This document shows positions 7,401-11,988 of a DNA stretch of 11,988 nucleotides, piece by piece. The position numbers and the translations under genes were made by a program. The notes beneath the pieces are model-generated. The model was given only the letters and a program-made list of their open reading frames with translations. It searched no databases and was not told the origin of the DNA. Source of the stretch: an uncultured Clostridia bacterium. Its GTDB lineage: Bacteria > Bacillota > Clostridia > Christensenellales > UBA1242. Location: NCBI GenBank assembly GCA_944380695.1, contig CALWII010000051.1, positions 1 to 11,988 of the forward strand, in the 5' to 3' direction. How positions within the stretch are numbered: position 1 is the stretch's first letter; each line of letters starts with the position of its first letter.

Positions 7401-10400
7401 GACTATTCTGGGCTTTTATCCAATTCTGATTTTGTAAATGAAAACATTTATAATTTGTTTAATGGCTCGGATGGCTCGGAAAGTGGCTGGCAAATCCTTG
7501 TATTGGTAAAACCACTTTCAGCATCTGTTTTATTTGATGCAGGCGATGGCGAGGGAGCATTTGACGATTTGATATATTCTTATGCCGAAAAGCTCGATTT
7601 AACCAAGGCGATGACTTTCTTCTCAAAAGTAGGCTATAATGCTACCGGTTGGGAAGTTGCTTACAGTTACACAGTCGCAGGAAATCCTTACGAAACAACC
7701 GTTTCTTTTAAAGTTCAAGACCAGACATTGATTGATAATTTGATAGATTTTTCAACGCTGTCATATAACACAAATCTTTTAAACCTTCTTAATAACAATG
7801 GTCAAATAACTTTGACAAGACTCTATAATACGCCAAAAGAATTTGTCATAAAGCTTGATGCCAATAATGGTCAAATTGAAGGTGAAACTTCTGTTGCAGT
7901 AGAGTATGATACAGAGATAGGGGAACTTCCTGTTCCAACAAGGACCGGCTATACCTTTACCGGTTGGAAAATAAATGAGTCGCCAATTACCAGCCAAACT
8001 GTATGGAACGATGAGAACATACCAGGTGCGAGCCAAAGCGCAGGAGAAAATGCTTTGACCGCTGTTGCGCAGTGGCAAGCAAATCAATATTATGTGAGAA
8101 TTTACTTTAACGGCGGAGTGCGAGTTAGTGGAACAGACCTTGGAGATATGACTGTAGAAAATAGCATCGCAACAGAAATCGACGATGAAAAAGGATTTAT
8201 AACAATTTCAATGCCATACGATACATCGTTTGACATTATAAAAACAGAAATGCAACAACTCTCTAGGCCAGGCTTTGTTTTTGATAACTTGGCTTGGATT
8301 GATATTAATTCAAGTGGAAATGACACGACTTATAGCTTAAGAAAGCTGTTGTCGAGTGGGGATGTGTTAAGTATTGAAGATTTGGTATATTATGATGGCC
8401 AACAAGATGTTCAATACGATTTAAAAGAAAATTCTCAATCTACGCCATTAAACATATTTGTAAAATGGAATTTCGATAGCAATGCTGTCTCAGCAGAACT
8501 TAAGAACACAGATGTTTTTGAATCGACATATAACGCATCTAATCAATTACTTACATTTGACAAAGAGCTAGCGATCAATTACCTATTTAATGATAGTTCT
8601 GCAGGAATTGAGATAACTGAATTCTCTGTTCAATATTCTGATAGCCAAAGTGGAACATTGTCAGCGCCTTCTGCAAATGTTTTGTTTACTCAAGAAGGGC
8701 TTACTGTTAAAAATGTGGCTGACAGTGGCTACTATGCATTTTCTTTAACATTTGTTGATTCGGTTTCTATTGATTGTCTCGCAGATACAATTGTAGTTCC
8801 TGTCACAAGTGGAGCAGAGCAGGTTAGAAAACAGGTTATTATTAATCCGGCATATCTGTTGTCTTACAATGGAACAGCTGATTTTAACTTACAAGTAGCT
8901 TATAACACGGTTAAAGAAATCGCAGATTACAATAAAGACATTTTCGAGTTAATCGCTACAATAGAAGCTGATAGTTATGATGAAATGGAAATTTTTGATG
9001 CGTTAGTTGCTTCAAGCGATTTTGCCGATTTTGAAAATTCTATTTCTAATATAACTGACGATCAAGGAAAAACATTCTTCTCAAAAATGCTTGTTACAAC
9101 TTTGATTTTTAATGATACAGTGAAAACAGCTTATCAAGATGTTTACGCCGAAGTTGTAGACAACGCTCCAATTGATTTAGTCCTCCCAAGTACAACAGAA
9201 TTTAACGGTTTTGTTGGCGCTGATGCAGATGAGCTGATAGATTTAATTGCAACAAATTTAACTTATACGGCGCAATCTTCAAATGCTTATGTTAACGCCA
9301 TATTGCTTGTTGGTGCTGGTTCATTTGCTTATTACGATACATTCGCCGATGGAAATTTCTGGTATGACGATATCTCGATTGCCAACGGCTTTACCGTAGA
9401 TGCAAGAATAGAGGATGTTATCACGATTTTGCCTTCATTGGATGGAGTAACGCAAAATTCTGATGTCGGCAATCATTATATAGCAATTCAAATAGCACAA
9501 GAAGAAGATGGCGCTTTGTACATTGAGAAAAATGGCAATAAGATCTTCAACTATTCAAGATTACAAGAAAACGGAGAGAAATATTATATCGTTTTAAGTC
9601 ACGAAAATTTACAAGAGGACACCATATCCACTTCTTCGAATTGGAACGGCCTTATAACAGCACCTATACTTTATTCACCTTCAATTACATTTAATATGAC
9701 CGCCAATAAAGGTGTTGATTCAGGAGAAATTTATAAATTTGAAATAGTTGCCGATAATGTCGCTGGTGAAGATAAGTTGGAAAATGTGTTTACAAGAGCA
9801 ACAGCCGAAGTTGAAACAACAGCATCTAATATTGGTACTTACTCATTCACTGACGGTACTTTGATAATCAAAAGCTATGTTTTAAATTTTGCTGGTGGTT
9901 CTTATACAATTACTAGAGGAGATAATGGAATCTACACAGTTACAGCCACATCGGGCGCAGGAGTAAGCAATTCAACTATAAACCTTTCGAACATTTCGCT
10001 TTATGTTGATGGCAATTTTGAAATCATCGCTAATTCCGCTGTTAATGAATATACATTTGAACCTGCAATGCTATCAGCTGGCGACGGAGGAAGCTCATCA
10101 TTAAATCGTGAAATTATTACCGGTGGTTCGGGTGTAGACTTAAACCAAAATTATGGCATTACAATTTCAAGCGTGACCTTCAATCTTGGCTCGGACAACA
10201 TAACTGTCAATGCTAGTGAAATAGATGCAAATGGCACTTATACATATAATGGCAATTTCATTTTCCAATTAAAAAATAATGGAACAGCCCCAATACTTTA
10301 CGCAACACAATATGTCGTAGGTTTACAACTTCTTGTAAAAGATGCAACGGACAATGTTAATGAGCGTTTTATTGGCGCACTTATTTACAAAAACGGCTCG

Positions 10401-11988
10401 CAAAATTATGAGGGTGCATTAAAAGGACTTTCATCTTTCGCAAGCGCAGTGAACGGCTCATTCACAGTCGAATTGAAAAATCTCGACAATTCTAATTTGC
10501 AACAGGCAGGACAAGAAGACAGCGGGAAACAACTAACATATAATGCATACTTTACAAAAGCTGGATTTATATCTTTCTCTTTTATTTCTGATAATGGGAC
10601 GACCTTAAGTTCTGGGTTTGTGAACACGGGTATTTTTGCAAACTTTGGGGACGAAATTAACTTTGCTAACTATTATGGATCAGTTGCTGTTGGAACTTTA
10701 TATTCATTTGATGGTCTTGATTTTAACGGTGACTATGCGTTTGATTCAGTCGCATCAGGTATTGACAGTAGTGACGGCGTCTTCGAAGTCGGAAAAAATG
10801 ACGGCATTAAACCATACTATTCTTATAGAGCAATTTTTGGATTGGCAACTCCAATCGTAACAACAGAAGTAAAAGATAAGATCTTTGCGACAGAACTCAA
10901 TCAAACACTTGACCTTAATGTCGCTCTCTCAAGTGATATAACTATAGGTAACCTTGGTGAAGATTTTAATTATACATACACTTGGTATAAAGCAGGCGAC
11001 CCTAGTGATACTTTGGTTGCAAAGGGGATAATCAATAAAAATACAGATAGCGACGGAACATATAAGTTGGTTGTAGTTGCAAAAAAATCAGGATTCAACA
11101 ATAGCGATTCTTCTGGTCCTGCACAGTTTACTATTGCCTTTATAAAAACATCAATTAACATTTCCATTAAAGACGGGCAATCAACGACGAGAGTTTATAA
11201 GAATGATGACTTTATTGATGAAATAGTTTTTGATGTCGTTTACGATAACACTCAAGACGAAACATTAAATTCAAGTGAAGAAATGACTTTACAAGAATTG
11301 TATTCATTAATGAGCACACAGTTGAGTGGAAGCAAGACCATTGTTACAAGCATAACAAATGGAATCGCTGTTAACGAGATTAAAAATGAAGGAGCTTACC
11401 AAATAGCCTTTACTTTATCGTCTGATACACAAAATGTTTATACTTTTAATGAATTTAGTCCTATAACATTTACAGTTGAAAAAGCAACTATAAATTTACC
11501 TTATGCAGATGGAGGCACTCCAACAATAACTAAAACCTTCGGAGCTAATGACCCTACGCTTACTATGCTTGTTCAAGGAATCGGTGAAGAAGTCCTAGTT
11601 TCATTTACAAGCAGAGAGCAAGGTGAAACATCGGGAAGTTATAATTTAATAGGTGCTTCAACAACTAATAACAACTATGAAATCGTTTTGGCTGAAAGCA
11701 ATTACTTATTTGTTATTTCTCCAAGCGAAGGTAGCACACTGCAAGCACAAATTTCTGGCACAGTTAATCATACCTACGATGCTTCATCACCTACAACCGT
11801 TTCGGTTGAAAGCGGGGCAGAAGGAGAAATCAATCTTGTCGTTAAGAGTGGAGATCAAGTTTGGGGAATATTTACACTTTCTAACTTTAAAGAAATAAGT
11901 TCTAGCGCTGAAGGCAAGGAACCTGTTGTAGCGGAAATTGAAAATGTTAGTGTTGACTTATTTGCTGATATGACCTTCTCTGTAAAAA
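4326..11988 (+). CDS. Giant exported multidomain surface protein, probable adhesin (C-terminus beyond window)
   Basis: The frame is open for 2554 codons to the window edge with no stop; I translated it throughout. AAGGAG (4314-4319) lies 6 bases before the ATG at 4326; an in-frame ATG at 4320 abuts the ribosome binding site and is unlikely. Residues 1-27 are basic then hydrophobic (export signal), followed by a Ser/Gln-rich stretch to about 46. Residues 67-200 resemble GLUG-containing surface proteins. About ten degenerate Listeria-Bacteroides (Flg_new/InlB B-type) modules span about 330-1382. A more mixed, partly helical part follows around 1505-1600. Ig-like beta domains continue from about 1385, with a clear one at 2179-2270 (YTWYK at 2218-2222), and an MBG-type domain lies at 2400-2467. 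There is a single cysteine, C1484. No catalytic motif is seen. Such proteins usually serve adhesion or surface structure; that role is inferred. Anchoring (LPxTG, S-layer or C-terminal helix) cannot be judged. Confidence 0.93.
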   Translation, partial: MIKTKKIGSLIFAILFATLTFGAGIFLPSIFKNLSTQSSSQSSVSAEADFKKPISTSGLTATSIKGYTFYQISSASELAGVAYAVNQGVQDWASANYILTADIDLKGAGWTPIGTAANPFTGRFNGNGHTISGMFSVEGVSYDEYVGLFGYVGKTGSTKAAIYDLVIGSLSFTPSVNDVKNAGRLAGHIENAVLADIYDWGFVTIPASLKFMTIGTIGSDVTLFGGDSFVMNGVLKTPGTYTDLGLGIQFGYSSISSFSLSGSSLYVVDDEIGQYQLGDEVLNGGIRILHSGSTIINAEEQGIISNNYISDLPKVIGEDETIAENDVVLVPSSTGKKPTGFYTTSTTGGSKISTVTNYLTSYPSKNGPLYARWKDLTYNATVNLGYGDNQPVNIQIPFYESWDAVIDKLTEPGEGYILSAIIGADTQQYAGEEYYSTNITWNNEFTIPTINESYPKGDKVVHWSDTNVSLQAQWQQTRVNSVFKLDNNDDDKVTFTGDDVAVISIDAVYKTTSGSTSVGVALSGRGEQEPGVYDLVSAAGTGIEFIIKLKSGFSVANADILRGGSNYDETIKPTITYLLKDKTENTYSVIIGGSGIISSNAEITVTVQRAEMSIGVKELNSTGVSSFDIEEENENYTSFDAESKTVTTRIGESFTLRINWKPGYEYNSYNLPDGLKYVGISDASDSAGPYTEISVSVTRVVAENQFITVEAKAMNFYIKAEVVYEQYLSELPGYINVTNGEEGGQTQTGETWTLTLPDDKKTISITTKNNDYYIVDKIEILSPNSKIPEPMSEVDGTGDNGVTEWKYVVDNEIGGGETYTIKVYWKHATYSVNFKGMYRENNSFTDIRGVDGQAIADTDSVITFKLSNDQSEQISSYEPGQNIVLSYNIISEYYEFVDWYYSNGNVVVFEESGSKQLVASASNLNIYGVVKGKPATVTLNSPITYYEYNDKIYSKSDLGRVTSDGGTPSVEFVFSNTFSGEFTIQTKPGYTVSKILIGPSTATITKSGDNYEANGYYEFSDISKLDYSGLLSNSDFVNENIYNLFNGSDGSESGWQILVLVKPLSASVLFDAGDGEGAFDDLIYSYAEKLDLTKAMTFFSKVGYNATGWEVAYSYTVAGNPYETTVSFKVQDQTLIDNLIDFSTLSYNTNLLNLLNNNGQITLTRLYNTPKEFVIKLDANNGQIEGETSVAVEYDTEIGELPVPTRTGYTFTGWKINESPITSQTVWNDENIPGASQSAGENALTAVAQWQANQYYVRIYFNGGVRVSGTDLGDMTVENSIATEIDDEKGFITISMPYDTSFDIIKTEMQQLSRPGFVFDNLAWIDINSSGNDTTYSLRKLLSSGDVLSIEDLVYYDGQQDVQYDLKENSQSTPLNIFVKWNFDSNAVSAELKNTDVFESTYNASNQLLTFDKELAINYLFNDSSAGIEITEFSVQYSDSQSGTLSAPSANVLFTQEGLTVKNVADSGYYAFSLTFVDSVSIDCLADTIVVPVTSGAEQVRKQVIINPAYLLSYNGTADFNLQVAYNTVKEIADYNKDIFELIATIEADSYDEMEIFDALVASSDFADFENSISNITDDQGKTFFSKMLVTTLIFNDTVKTAYQDVYAEVVDNAPIDLVLPSTTEFNGFVGADADELIDLIATNLTYTAQSSNAYVNAILLVGAGSFAYYDTFADGNFWYDDISIANGFTVDARIEDVITILPSLDGVTQNSDVGNHYIAIQIAQEEDGALYIEKNGNKIFNYSRLQENGEKYYIVLSHENLQEDTISTSSNWNGLITAPILYSPSITFNMTANKGVDSGEIYKFEIVADNVAGEDKLENVFTRATAEVETTASNIGTYSFTDGTLIIKSYVLNFAGGSYTITRGDNGIYTVTATSGAGVSNSTINLSNISLYVDGNFEIIANSAVNEYTFEPAMLSAGDGGSSSLNREIITGGSGVDLNQNYGITISSVTFNLGSDNITVNASEIDANGTYTYNGNFIFQLKNNGTAPILYATQYVVGLQLLVKDATDNVNERFIGALIYKNGSQNYEGALKGLSSFASAVNGSFTVELKNLDNSNLQQAGQEDSGKQLTYNAYFTKAGFISFSFISDNGTTLSSGFVNTGIFANFGDEINFANYYGSVAVGTLYSFDGLDFNGDYAFDSVASGIDSSDGVFEVGKNDGIKPYYSYRAIFGLATPIVTTEVKDKIFATELNQTLDLNVALSSDITIGNLGEDFNYTYTWYKAGDPSDTLVAKGIINKNTDSDGTYKLVVVAKKSGFNNSDSSGPAQFTIAFIKTSINISIKDGQSTTRVYKNDDFIDEIVFDVVYDNTQDETLNSSEEMTLQELYSLMSTQLSGSKTIVTSITNGIAVNEIKNEGAYQIAFTLSSDTQNVYTFNEFSPITFTVEKATINLPYADGGTPTITKTFGANDPTLTMLVQGIGEEVLVSFTSREQGETSGSYNLIGASTTNNNYEIVLAESNYLFVISPSEGSTLQAQISGTVNHTYDASSPTTVSVESGAEGEINLVVKSGDQVWGIFTLSNFKEISSSAEGKEPVVAEIENVSVDLFADMTFSVK
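4524..4925 (+). other. GLUG-like region (residues about 67-200) of the giant protein
   Basis: The order ISSASELAGVAYAVNQG, YILTADIDL, WTPIGT, PFTGRFNGNGHTISGM, YVGLFGYVG and NAGRLAGHIENAVLADIY follows the pattern seen ahead of and within GLUG motifs in many Gram-positive secreted proteins. These regions usually fold as a right-handed beta-helix. The second GLUG copy has diverged (GRLAGHI where GGLVGYI-like is usual). Confidence 0.75.
5313..8471 (+). repeat. Array of about ten degenerate Listeria-Bacteroides (Flg_new) modules
   Basis: Each module opens with a beta-strand like x-V-x-F/L, has a mid-module K/R-x-G-Y/F turn and closes with a strand ending near W or K. Opening strands lie near residues 380, 480, 612, 716, 830, 935, 1066, 1173 and 1256. 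Mid turns lie near 411, 550, 661, 768, 892, 987, 1101, 1206 and 1314. Closing strands lie near 373, 473, 606, 711, 824, 929, 1060, 1166, 1249 and 1380. Spacing is mostly 95-135 residues. Sequence identity between modules is low, so this is protein-level rather than DNA-level repetition. Confidence 0.65.
7842..8078 (+). other. Best-preserved Listeria-Bacteroides module (residues 1173-1251)
   Basis: FVIKLDANNGQIEG, then LPVPTRTGYTFTGWKI, then LTAVAQW gives the full consensus order: an FDANGG-like start, PTRTGYTFTGW in the middle and a VxAQW end. This is the module that identifies the family of the rest of the array. Confidence 0.88.
11523..11726 (+). other. MBG-type domain (residues 2400-2467) of the giant protein
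   Basis: KTFGANDPTLT, then FTSREQGETSGSYNL, then NNNYEIVLAESNYLFVI follows the MBG pattern: a K-T-Y/F-G-x-x-D-P-x-L-T opening, an R-x-x-G-E-x-x-G-x-Y centre and a final strand. MBG domains are beta-sandwich modules found in tandem in large bacterial surface proteins. Confidence 0.8.

Noticed and set aside
10636..10860. Plus-strand frames in another phase within the giant gene (also 11653-11898)
   Set aside because: Out-of-frame shadows; the giant frame is uninterrupted across both, including the MBG domain at 11523-11726.

Overview
This is an AT-rich window with standard-code genes, strong AGGAGG-type ribosome binding sites and TTGACA/TATAAT promoters. It fits a low-GC Gram-positive (Bacillota) genome, most likely an uncultured Clostridia- or Bacilli-like gut or host-associated lineage. 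That placement is inferred from composition, gene types and the repeat-rich surface protein; no marker here fixes the species. I see no insertion sequence, CRISPR array, integrase or attachment site.

Left part (1-2920). The left edge cuts a minus-strand gene of which only the first 11 codons remain; they look like the start of a GNAT acetyltransferase. Next come a tRNA-Ser(UGA) gene with its own promoter (minus) and a three-helix small membrane protein of unknown function with its own terminator (minus). Two plus-strand genes follow: a secreted NodB-type polysaccharide deacetylase and a LOG-family nucleotide-monophosphate phosphoribohydrolase-like protein. About 370 bases of very AT-rich spacer then lead to a hairpin terminator. 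It lies between the convergent LOG-family gene and trpS and can work in both directions.

Middle (2921-4325). trpS (tryptophanyl-tRNA synthetase) is on the minus strand. Its clear promoter lies only a few bases from the ribosome binding site, so there is no room for a T-box leader. Directly upstream is a set of A-tracts spaced exactly 10 bp apart, which should bend the DNA. This spacer also carries the promoter of the divergent giant gene.

Right part (4326-11988). One reading frame stays open for 2554 codons and runs off the window. It encodes a giant exported protein: an N-terminal export signal, a GLUG-like beta-helix region, about ten very degenerate Listeria-Bacteroides (Flg_new/InlB B-type) modules, then a long set of Ig-like and MBG-like domains. 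It contains a single cysteine. Its role is most likely adhesion or cell-surface structure, but the C-terminus that would show the anchoring mode is outside the window.

The genes do not form an obvious pathway; most have their own promoter. The deacetylase and the giant protein both act at or outside the cell surface, while trpS, tRNA-Ser and the LOG-family gene are housekeeping. I found no convincing new multi-gene system. The most noteworthy items are the giant modular protein with its hidden repeat array, and the phased A-tracts between it and trpS.
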